Shown piece after piece: positions 50,264 to 57,469 of a DNA stretch of 64,000 nucleotides. The stretch comes from an uncultured Ruminococcus sp. (GTDB lineage: Bacteria; Bacillota; Clostridia; Oscillospirales; Acutalibacteraceae): contig UQCF01000008.1 in assembly GCA_900539465.1 (NCBI GenBank), forward strand, positions 1 to 64,000. The letters run 5' to 3'. A program made the translations under genes and the position numbers. The stretch's first letter is position 1; each line of letters starts with the position of its first letter. A model generated the notes under the pieces. It saw only the letters and a list, made by a program, of their open reading frames with translations. It ran no database searches and was not told the DNA's origin.

Positions 50264-50716
50264 ATGCGTGTATTGGTGCTTTCGGATTCTCACGGTGATG
50301 TTTATAAATTGAGGCGTGCAATCGACTCTCAGCCCACGGCTAAGCTCATAGTCTTTTTGGGCGACGGCGAATATGATATAGATTCCGTCGAGTGCAGAGC
50401 TCCCGTTATAAAGGTCAGGGGCAACTGCGATTTCGGCAGCAGTCTGCCGCTGAATTTTACCGACGAAGTCTGCGGAAAAAAGATATACTGCACTCACGGT
50501 TTTCGCGAAAATGTGAAGTATACAACAGAAAATCTTATTTCGGCGGCTAAATCACACGGTGCTCACATTGCATTATACGGTCATACGCATGTCCCTGTTA
50601 CAAGTTATGACGGCGGCTTATACCTTGTGAACCCCGGCAGTGTGCGCGAGGGCAGCTTTGCAGTCATCGACATTACCGACAGCGGCATCATGCCCATAAT
50701 TATGAAAATAAAATAA
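50264..50716 (+). CDS. YfcE/MJ0936-family metallophosphoesterase
   Basis: A 150-residue phosphodiesterase with the full metallophosphoesterase motif set: LSDSHGD, FLGDGEYD, VRGNCD, THGF and LYGHTHVP, followed by NPGSVREG. Such enzymes hydrolyse phosphodiesters with two metal ions. The physiological substrate is unknown. It has its own promoter and is divergent from the small-gene operon. Confidence 0.92.
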   Translation: MRVLVLSDSHGDVYKLRRAIDSQPTAKLIVFLGDGEYDIDSVECRAPVIKVRGNCDFGSSLPLNFTDEVCGKKIYCTHGFRENVKYTTENLISAAKSHGAHIALYGHTHVPVTSYDGGLYLVNPGSVREGSFAVIDITDSGIMPIIMKIK

Positions 50717-50782
50717 TGATTTCAGAATATCCTCACGTTCGGCGGCATAAACATTATTACAGCTGTGCACGGGAGGGTATTT

Positions 50783-51292
50783 ATGTTTGTTTTTTCTCTT
50801 AAAGCCAACAAAACAAGAGTTATTATATTGCTTGCAATGATTGTTGCGGCACTTGCGCTTATATTCTTTTTCACGGGCAAAAACGCACCCGTTATAAATG
50901 ACGGCGGAATAAACCGCAAGGCGTCAAATGAGCAGGAGAGAGTGGCGTTCTTTTCTCAATTCGGGTGGGAGATTAACGAGGACCCCTCGGCGGTTGAGGA
51001 GGTAGTTATACCTGCGGAGTTTGACGAAACATATCGGCAGTATAACGAGCTTCAGATTTCACAGGGCTTTGATTTAACAAAATATGCCGGCAAAACGGCA
51101 AAAAAGTGGACTTATGAAGTGAAGAATTACCCGGGCTATTCCGCAGATAACAACTGCATACGGGCAAACATACTTGTTTTTGACGGCGCGGTTATAGGCG
51201 GAGATGTGTCCTCAACCGAGCAGGGCGGATTTATGCAGACATTTGACTATCCGCAAAGCACTGCGTCCGAAAATTCCCAAAAAAGTGAATAA
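50783..51292 (+). CDS. DUF4830 membrane-anchored protein
   Basis: A 169-residue protein with an N-terminal membrane segment (about residues 12-32) and an exported domain of ~130 residues. NEQERVAFFSQFGWEI, VVIPAEFDETYRQYNELQ, QGFDLTKYAG and YPGY match DUF4830. Start at 50783 after GGAGGG. A terminator-like hairpin follows. Function unknown. Confidence 0.8.
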   Translation: MFVFSLKANKTRVIILLAMIVAALALIFFFTGKNAPVINDGGINRKASNEQERVAFFSQFGWEINEDPSAVEEVVIPAEFDETYRQYNELQISQGFDLTKYAGKTAKKWTYEVKNYPGYSADNNCIRANILVFDGAVIGGDVSSTEQGGFMQTFDYPQSTASENSQKSE

Positions 51293-51303
51293 ATAAAAAA
51301 CAA

Positions 51304-51343
51304 ACGTCCAATCCTCATTTCAAAAGGATTGGATGTGATTTTT
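51304..51343 (+). terminator. Terminator-like hairpin overlapping the next gene's start
   Basis: ACGTCCAATCC / GGATTGGATGT arms with an 11-base loop and seven T residues, ending at the candidate TTG start 51344. It would both end the upstream transcript and mask initiation downstream. Confidence 0.65.
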
Positions 51344-52105
51344 TTGAAGAACTCGCAGATAAAAAACATAAGTAAAGAAATTCTCGGCACAAAAGGCAAA
51401 GGCTCGCGCACACTGATGCTGTTAATGATTTTGAATTTGCTGATTTTTTCTCTTCTGCCGTTTGCGGCAAACTTTTTTGTGAATAAATATTCCGGCAGTA
51501 TGGGTGCGGTTATAAGCGCGGCAGTGATTGCGGTGCTGCTGGTTATAAATTTGTTTACTTATTCCTCATTTGCGGCAGGCAGCTGTGCATGGTTTAATTT
51601 TTACGGCAAAAAAAACAGGGGCGCAAAGGCGGCTTATTGGTTTAAACCGTCAAAATCCGCACTGAGCGCAAGGCTTTATTTTGCACTTTTTTTCAGAAAA
51701 CTTTTGTGGACTGCCGCGTTTTTGTTCCCCGGCACTGCGGTTTTGATATGCACTGCGATTCTCGCTATGAACGGCGGCATTGAGCTTAATCTTTTTATCT
51801 GTGCCGTGGCAGGCGGCGCGGCGGCGGTTATACTCGGTGCGGTGTTTTTATTTATAGTGCTGCAAAAATATTTTTTGGCGCCGTATATCATGGCGGCAAA
51901 TCCCACGCTCAAGGTCAGAGAAGTGATAAAGCTAAGCCGACTTGCCTCTAACGGTGTTTTAAAAAGAACCGCAGCGTTTAAGCTTAGCTTTTTGCCGTGG
52001 TTTTTAAGCTGTGCGGCACTGCTTCCCGCTCTTTATGTATGGCCTTATTACAGGCAGAGCTGCGCTGTATATGCAAAGCAAATTCATATTCCCCAAGATG
52101 TGTAA
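51329..52105 (+). CDS. Polytopic membrane protein, DUF975-like
   Basis: A 258-residue integral membrane protein with about five to six hydrophobic segments (for example 31-50, 60-80, 125-148, 155-185, 228-246) and basic loops. The layout and the start KNSQIKNISKEILGTKGK are reminiscent of DUF975 proteins, but the match is weak. The start is uncertain: TTG at 51329, GTG at 51335 or TTG at 51344, all close to a terminator-like hairpin. 51344 leaves the hairpin outside the coding region. Function unknown. Confidence 0.6.
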   Translation: MDVIFLKNSQIKNISKEILGTKGKGSRTLMLLMILNLLIFSLLPFAANFFVNKYSGSMGAVISAAVIAVLLVINLFTYSSFAAGSCAWFNFYGKKNRGAKAAYWFKPSKSALSARLYFALFFRKLLWTAAFLFPGTAVLICTAILAMNGGIELNLFICAVAGGAAAVILGAVFLFIVLQKYFLAPYIMAANPTLKVREVIKLSRLASNGVLKRTAAFKLSFLPWFLSCAALLPALYVWPYYRQSCAVYAKQIHIPQDV

Positions 52106-52111
52106 GGATTT

Positions 52112-52146
52112 AAAGCGGTCTGCGCTTGTCGCAGGCCGCTTTTTGC
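52112..52146 (+). terminator. Terminator of the DUF975-like gene
   Basis: AAGCGGTCTGCG / CGCAGGCCGCTT arms with a five-base loop and a T-run. Confidence 0.88.
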
Positions 52147-52194
52147 TATGCAATAAATTCCGTATAAATTGCATTAAAAAGACCTTTTTGACAG

Positions 52195-52223
52195 TTGACT
52201 TTTTTGTTTAATAAGTATAAAAT
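52195..52223 (+). promoter_or_regulatory. Promoter of glpK
   Basis: TTGACT (52195-52200), 17-bp spacer, TAAAAT (52218-52223). A second TTGACA lies at 52188. The leader is about 60 nt. Confidence 0.55.
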
Positions 52224-52287
52224 TATTTTAGATAACAAGGCTTTTTGGGTGAGTTATCATATATTTTTCTTTTGGGAGGCTGTATCT

Positions 52288-53793
52288 ATGTATGTAATGG
52301 CACTTGACCAGGGAACAACCAGCTCAAGAACAATTGTTTTTGATAAAAATGGAAATATAGTTGCAAAAGCTCAGTATGAGTTCAACCAAATTTACCCTAA
52401 AACAGGTTGGGTAGAGCATGACCCGATGGAGATTTTGGGCAGTCAGCTACAGTCGATTTCAATGGTTCTCGGCAGCGGAAAATTTGACCCCAAAGATATA
52501 AAGGCGATAGGTATAACCAATCAGAGAGAAACTACAATAATTTGGGATAAAGAAACGGGACTTCCGATTTATAACGCGATAGTCTGGCAGTGCCGCAGAA
52601 CTGCGGAGCTTTGCGAAGAGCTTAAAGCGCAGGGACTTGAAGACTATGTCCGCGAGCACACGGGGCTTTTGATTGACGCTTATTTCTCCGGCACCAAAAT
52701 AAAGTGGATACTCGACAATGTTGAGGGCGCAAGAGAAAAAGCCAAAGAGGGTAAGCTCCTTTTCGGCACGGTAGAGACGTGGCTTATCTGGAATCTCACA
52801 GGCGGCAAGGTTCATGTGACCGATTATTCAAATGCTTCAAGAACCATGCTTTTTGATGTTGATAAGCTTTGCTGGGATGAATTTTTGTGCGAAAAATTAG
52901 ATATACCGATGTGTATTTTACCGAAGCCCGTGTCTTCGAGCGAAATTTACGGCTATATAGCGTCCGAAAAAGTAGCAGGCATAAAGAGCATAACGGGCGT
53001 GCCGATTTGCTCGGCAATAGGCGATCAGCCGGCGGCTCTGTTCGGTCAGGCGTGTTTTAAGCCCGGTCAGGCAAAGAATACATACGGTACGGGCTGCTTC
53101 TTGCTTATGAACACGGGTGAAAAGCGGGTCAACTCAAAGTGCAACCTTTTAACGGGTGTTGCATGGTCGCTCGGCGGCAAAACGACATATTCGATAGAGG
53201 GCAGCGCGTTTAACGCAGGTTCTGTTATAAAATGGCTCAGAGACGAGCTTCAGCTCATAAACGAAGCCAAAGAGTGCGATATGCTCGCAGAGAGCGTTAA
53301 AAACTCAAACGGTGTTTATATTGTGCCTGCGTTCACGGGTCTCGGTGCACCTTATTGGGATATGTATGCGAGAGGCTGCATTGTCGGTCTTACACGCGGC
53401 GTAAACAGAGCTCACATCGCAAGGGCTGTGCTTGAGGCTATTACGCTTCAGGTTAAAGATTTGCTTTTGGCGATTGATGAGGACAGCGGCATAGAGCTTG
53501 CGGAGCTTCGTGTTGACGGCGGTGCGAGCGTAAGCAATATAATGATGCAGATACAAAGCAACATGATAGGTACATATGTCAACAGACCAAAAACCGTAGA
53601 GACTACCGCGCTCGGTGCGGCATATCTTGCAGGTCTTGCTGTCGGAGTGTGGAAGGACCTTGAAGAGATAGAGACAAACCGAGAGGTTGACCGTGTATTT
53701 GTGCCCGAAATGGATAAGGACACACGCGATAAAATATATAAGGGCTGGATCAAAGCCGTTGAAAGAGCCAAGTCGTGGGAAGAAATTCAGTAA
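52288..53793 (+). CDS. glpK: Glycerol kinase
   Basis: A 501-residue FGGY kinase that phosphorylates glycerol to sn-glycerol-3-phosphate. Start at 52288 after GGGAGG, giving MYVMALDQGTTSSRTIVFD. NQRETTIIWDKETG, GTKIKWILDNV, and NTYGTGCFLLMNTG are typical; the conserved second FGGY signature reads LRVDGGASVSNIMMQ. Length is normal. No glycerol facilitator or dehydrogenase gene is adjacent; the next gene is a malic enzyme 53 bp away, probably cotranscribed. Confidence 0.97.
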   Translation: MYVMALDQGTTSSRTIVFDKNGNIVAKAQYEFNQIYPKTGWVEHDPMEILGSQLQSISMVLGSGKFDPKDIKAIGITNQRETTIIWDKETGLPIYNAIVWQCRRTAELCEELKAQGLEDYVREHTGLLIDAYFSGTKIKWILDNVEGAREKAKEGKLLFGTVETWLIWNLTGGKVHVTDYSNASRTMLFDVDKLCWDEFLCEKLDIPMCILPKPVSSSEIYGYIASEKVAGIKSITGVPICSAIGDQPAALFGQACFKPGQAKNTYGTGCFLLMNTGEKRVNSKCNLLTGVAWSLGGKTTYSIEGSAFNAGSVIKWLRDELQLINEAKECDMLAESVKNSNGVYIVPAFTGLGAPYWDMYARGCIVGLTRGVNRAHIARAVLEAITLQVKDLLLAIDEDSGIELAELRVDGGASVSNIMMQIQSNMIGTYVNRPKTVETTALGAAYLAGLAVGVWKDLEEIETNREVDRVFVPEMDKDTRDKIYKGWIKAVERAKSWEEIQ

Positions 53794-53846
53794 TAACCCG
53801 ATACAGGTTAAGCCGAGCTTTCGGCAAAAGAAAGGATAGATTAAAA

Positions 53847-55019
53847 ATGGATTATGCAAAGGAATCCCTCAAATGTCATTATGAATGGAAGGGAAAAATA
53901 GAGGTCGTCGCAAGGGCAAAGGTTGATAATAAAGACGCGCTCTCTTTGGCGTACACGCCGGGTGTTGCACAGCCTTGTCTTGAAATTCAGAAGGATATAA
54001 ATAAAAGCTATGAGCTTACACGCCGCCACAACCTTGTAGCGGTTGTAACAGACGGCACTGCCGTTCTCGGGCTCGGCGATATAGGACCCGAGGCAGGTAT
54101 GCCTGTTATGGAGGGCAAATGCGTGCTCTTTAAAGAGTTCGGAGGGGTTGACGCTTTTCCGCTCTGCGTACGCTCAAAGGATGTTGACGAGATAGTTAAT
54201 ACAATAGCTATGATTTCGGGCAGCTTCGGCGGCATAAATCTTGAAGATATTGCCGCTCCGCGCTGTTTTGAGATAGAGCGCAAGCTTAAAGAGAGAGTTG
54301 ATATTCCCGTTTTTCATGACGACCAGCACGGCACGGCGGTTGTTTGCTCTGCGGCACTTATAAACGCTCTTAAATATGTTAAAAAAGATATAAAAGACTG
54401 CGTAGCTGTCTTTAACGGCGCAGGTGCGGCAGGTGTTGCCATTGCAAAGCTGTTTATATCTATGGGTATAAAAGACGTTATAATGTGTGATCGCAAGGGC
54501 ATAATTTGCCTCGGTAACGAGGGCATGACCCCCGCAAAGCAAGAGATTGCAGAGTTCTCAAACAAAGAGCACAAACGCGGCACGCTTGCCGACGCTCTTA
54601 AAGGCGCAGATATTTTTATAGGTGTTTCAGCACCCGGATGTGTGAGCGAAGAAATGGTAGCTTCTATGGCAGATAACGCCATTGTTATGGCAATGGCAAA
54701 CCCCGTACCCGAAATTATGCCCGACCTTGCAAAAAAAGCAGGTGCGGCTGTTGTCGGCACAGGACGTTCGGATTTTCCGAATCAGATAAACAATGTGCTC
54801 GCTTTTCCCGGAATTTTCCGCGGTGCTCTTGATGTGAGAGCAAGTGACATAAACGAAGAGATGAAAATTGCGGCGGCAAAAGCCATAGCTTCGCTTGTTT
54901 CAGATGAAGAGCTTTCGCCGGATTATATAATTCCAAAAGCTTTTGATGAAAGAGTAGGCAAAACCGTTGCTGCGGCAGTCGCACAGGCTGCAAGAGACAG
55001 CGGAGCAGCGAGAATATAA
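53847..55019 (+). CDS. NAD(P)-dependent malic enzyme
   Basis: A 390-residue enzyme that oxidatively decarboxylates malate to pyruvate. Start at 53847 after AAAGGA. SLAYTPGVAQPC, the catalytic Tyr/Lys region (GLGDIGPEAGMPVMEGK), metal-binding FHDDQHGTA, and NAD(P)-binding FNGAGAAGVAIAKL are clear. Size fits the short bacterial type without the phosphotransacetylase-like extension. It follows glpK on the same strand and feeds the same pyruvate node. Confidence 0.95.
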   Translation: MDYAKESLKCHYEWKGKIEVVARAKVDNKDALSLAYTPGVAQPCLEIQKDINKSYELTRRHNLVAVVTDGTAVLGLGDIGPEAGMPVMEGKCVLFKEFGGVDAFPLCVRSKDVDEIVNTIAMISGSFGGINLEDIAAPRCFEIERKLKERVDIPVFHDDQHGTAVVCSAALINALKYVKKDIKDCVAVFNGAGAAGVAIAKLFISMGIKDVIMCDRKGIICLGNEGMTPAKQEIAEFSNKEHKRGTLADALKGADIFIGVSAPGCVSEEMVASMADNAIVMAMANPVPEIMPDLAKKAGAAVVGTGRSDFPNQINNVLAFPGIFRGALDVRASDINEEMKIAAAKAIASLVSDEELSPDYIIPKAFDERVGKTVAAAVAQAARDSGAARI

Positions 55020-55020
55020 A

Positions 55021-55063
55021 AAATGCTGCTGTTAAAAAATAAAACAGCAGCTATTTTTCTTGT
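55021..55063 (+). terminator. Terminator of glpK-malic enzyme unit
   Basis: TGCTGCTGTT / AACAGCAGC arms and a T-rich tract directly after the malic enzyme stop. Confidence 0.8.
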
Positions 55064-55209
55064 TTGGCAGAATAAAGTTTACGACTTTATAATACAATAT
55101 GTGATTTTTTTCGTCAAATATATTTTTCTTTTTCAGATTTTCTCGTGTAAAACAAAAAAATGGTACAAAAGCAAGACGTTTTGACGGCAATATTTTTCAT
55201 TAAATGACA

Positions 55210-55239
55210 TTGACCGCGAACGGCAAAAGATGATATATT
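55210..55239 (+). promoter_or_regulatory. Promoter of the AbrB-like gene
   Basis: TTGACC (55210-55215), 18-bp spacer, TATATT (55234-55239). Confidence 0.6.
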
Positions 55240-55276
55240 TAATAAAGATACATAACCAACCAAAGAGGGGAATTCT

Positions 55277-55522
55277 ATGAAGTCAACCGGAATCGTAAGA
55301 AGCTTGGACTCTGTGGGCAGAGTGGTTTTACCAATGGAAATAAGAAAAGAATTTGAACTTTTCGGTGAAGACAGCCGAGTTGAAATTTTTTTGAATGAAG
55401 ATCAGATTGTATTAAAAAAGTATAAGCCAAACTGCATTTTCTGCGGAAGCGAAAAAAATCTGACAGATTTTGAAGGCAAAAAGATTTGCCAAAAATGTGT
55501 TTTTAAAATAAGCAGTATGTGA
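55277..55522 (+). CDS. AbrB/SpoVT-type regulator with C-terminal zinc ribbon
   Basis: An 81-residue regulator. Residues 1-48 are the swapped-hairpin AbrB DNA-binding domain (GIVRSLDSVGRVVLPMEIRK ... DQIVLKKY). Residues 53-76 add a zinc ribbon with CIFCGS and CQKC. The arrangement is common among clostridial transition-state regulators. AGAGGGGA precedes the ATG. Single gene between two hairpins. Confidence 0.9.
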   Translation: MKSTGIVRSLDSVGRVVLPMEIRKEFELFGEDSRVEIFLNEDQIVLKKYKPNCIFCGSEKNLTDFEGKKICQKCVFKISSM

Positions 55523-55537
55523 TGCTTAATAATAAAA

Positions 55538-55586
55538 TAAGCAGTTATAAAGATTAACCGTTCGTTATCTTTATAACTGCTTTTTG
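55538..55586. terminator. Bidirectional terminator
   Basis: AAGCAGTTATAAAGAT / ATCTTTATAACTGCTT arms between convergent AbrB-like and pseudokinase genes. Confidence 0.9.
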
Positions 55587-55596
55587 TTGTTTTAGT

Positions 55597-57321
55597 TTAT
55601 TGGTTGTTTAAGCGGCCGTTTATTCTGCCCAAAATGCCGCCCGTTGTGCTCTCATCACTCTGAGACGAGGGAACTTCACTTGTCGGCTCTGTTGTGGTGG
55701 TTTTGGGCTCACCCCAAACAGTCAGTATTACCTCTGAACCCTTAGGGCAAAGGGAGCCTGCATCGCGGCTTGCCTGGTACACAATGCCTGCCGTGTAGTT
55801 TGAACTGTTTTCTTTTTCGATTTTTGAGACTTTGAAGCCGAGCTTTTCGAGCGTGGATTTGGCTGTGTTATAGTCAGAACCGATAATACCGGATTTGGGA
55901 AATGAAATATTTTCAACGCCCTTGCTTACCGTGAGAATAACCGTGCTCATTTTGGGAATTTGCGAGCCTGGGGAGATGTTCTGGCTTATAACCTTGCCCT
56001 CTTCAACGCTGTTGCTGTAAGACTCCTGTTTTTCGATAGTGAAGTTTGAGGAATAATATTTATCTGAGATTATATCCTCATAATCTTTGTCTATAAAATA
56101 TGGGGTCTCAACCATTTCTTGCGCAACGGTGTTTTGCTGTGAATCGTCATTTTTTTTGCCGTCTGAAATAAACAGCAAAACAACTATTGCCACAACCGCA
56201 ATTATAACTATTGTTGCGATAGAAAGTATAACCATTGAGCGGTTATGCCTCTTTTGTGCTTCAATTCGTTTTTCGGACGGTTCGGGCTTTGAAACTTCGC
56301 TGCGCTGATTGGAGCGAATATTTTCAATATCCATTTTATCTGCCGCCGCAACTGCATTAGGCGAGGCAGAAAGCTCGTCTCGAAGCTCGTCAACGGTTTT
56401 TATTCTGTCGTCCGGGAGTATCTGAAGAGCATTTACGAGCCCGTTAATAACATATGCCGGCAGCTGTTCGGCAAATCTGCCCGGAATCATCAGTCGGTCG
56501 TTTGTAACTCTCTCTTTAGAGTCTATGGGGTCCGTGCCGATAAGCGTGCGGTAGAGTACGGCGCCGAAAGCATAGACATCTGTCCACGGGCCTTGGTGGC
56601 CGTCAAATCCGTATTGTTCAAAGGCGGCATAGCCTGTAAAAAGCTCTTCTTTAAGGTCTGTGTGGGCAGACCTTACCGCACTTATGCTAAAGCCTGTTAT
56701 TTTAAGCTTACCGTCAGGCGCAACGATAAGAGTGCTCGGCGAAATTCCTCTGTGGACTATACCTGCATTGTGCAGTGTGCCGAGGGTAGAGAGCACGGGC
56801 ATAAGAAGCGGACGCGCACGCTCCCACGAAATACAGCCGGAGGAGTTGTTTCTTAAAAGATGCTCACGCAGAGTTATACCGTCAATGTTTTCGGTTATTG
56901 CGTAGCAAGTTCCGCCGCCCTCTATTATATTTGTGACCTTTATAAGCGCCGAAAGACCGTTGAGCCTCAAAAGCTTGCGCCAAAGCTCGCCGAAGCTTTG
57001 CATATATTCGCTGTATATTTTCTCTTTGCCCTCAACGGCAGAAACCGTTAAAGACCTGGGATTGCGCTGAGCAATGCCTATCGGAAAATACTCGCGGATG
57101 TTTATTGTCTCTCGCGTTGTCAGGTCAAGACCTATATATGTTGCACCGTCGCCGTTAAATTCGAGAAGCTTGCCGACAAGGTAGCGGTTGCCGATAACAG
57201 TGCGAACGGGCAAGTAATCGGCAGGCTGCTGAGTGTCAACATGAAAGCCGCAGTAGGGGCACTGCTTTTCGTTGCCGATCTCTTTCATACAGCTCATGCA
57301 AAGATTATCTGAATTTATCAT
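55597..57321 (-). CDS. PASTA-domain Ser/Thr pseudokinase with N-terminal zinc ribbon
   Basis: A 574-residue membrane protein. Residues 8-25 are a zinc ribbon (CMSC ... CPYCGF). Residues 40-335 keep the protein-kinase fold (GYAAFEQYGFDG, GPWTDVYAFGAVLYRTLIG) but lack catalytic residues: R76 replaces the ATP-binding Lys, the HRD loop is H190-R-G192, and DFG is G210-F-S. The glycine-rich loop is also altered. A membrane segment follows at about 368-392, then two PASTA domains (about 410-545) outside the cell and a Ser/Thr/Pro-rich end. It probably senses cell-wall fragments and acts by binding, not phosphorylation. Start at 57321 after AAAGGAAG. Confidence 0.88.
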   Translation of the reverse strand: MINSDNLCMSCMKEIGNEKQCPYCGFHVDTQQPADYLPVRTVIGNRYLVGKLLEFNGDGATYIGLDLTTRETINIREYFPIGIAQRNPRSLTVSAVEGKEKIYSEYMQSFGELWRKLLRLNGLSALIKVTNIIEGGGTCYAITENIDGITLREHLLRNNSSGCISWERARPLLMPVLSTLGTLHNAGIVHRGISPSTLIVAPDGKLKITGFSISAVRSAHTDLKEELFTGYAAFEQYGFDGHQGPWTDVYAFGAVLYRTLIGTDPIDSKERVTNDRLMIPGRFAEQLPAYVINGLVNALQILPDDRIKTVDELRDELSASPNAVAAADKMDIENIRSNQRSEVSKPEPSEKRIEAQKRHNRSMVILSIATIVIIAVVAIVVLLFISDGKKNDDSQQNTVAQEMVETPYFIDKDYEDIISDKYYSSNFTIEKQESYSNSVEEGKVISQNISPGSQIPKMSTVILTVSKGVENISFPKSGIIGSDYNTAKSTLEKLGFKVSKIEKENSSNYTAGIVYQASRDAGSLCPKGSEVILTVWGEPKTTTTEPTSEVPSSQSDESTTGGILGRINGRLNNQ

Positions 57322-57393
57322 AGAGTTCTTCCTTTCAAAACACATTCAGATATTAAACAATTGTTTGCAATACAATTTATTTATGCATAGTAT

Positions 57394-57423
57394 ATAATAC
57401 CATATTTTTCTGCACTTTGTCAA
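57394..57423 (-). promoter_or_regulatory. Promoter of the pseudokinase gene
   Basis: On the minus strand TTGACA (57423-57418), 18-bp spacer, TATTAT (57399-57394). Confidence 0.7.
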
Positions 57424-57424
57424 G

Positions 57425-57462
57425 AAAACGAACGGGACTGACGTGTTTAGCGCAGTCCCGTT
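57425..57462 (-). terminator. Terminator of the propeller-protein gene
   Basis: ACGGGACTG / CAGTCCCGT arms with an 11-base loop just below the stop at 57470; on the minus strand TCGTTTTC follows. Confidence 0.75.
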
Positions 57463-57469
57463 AAAAGTT

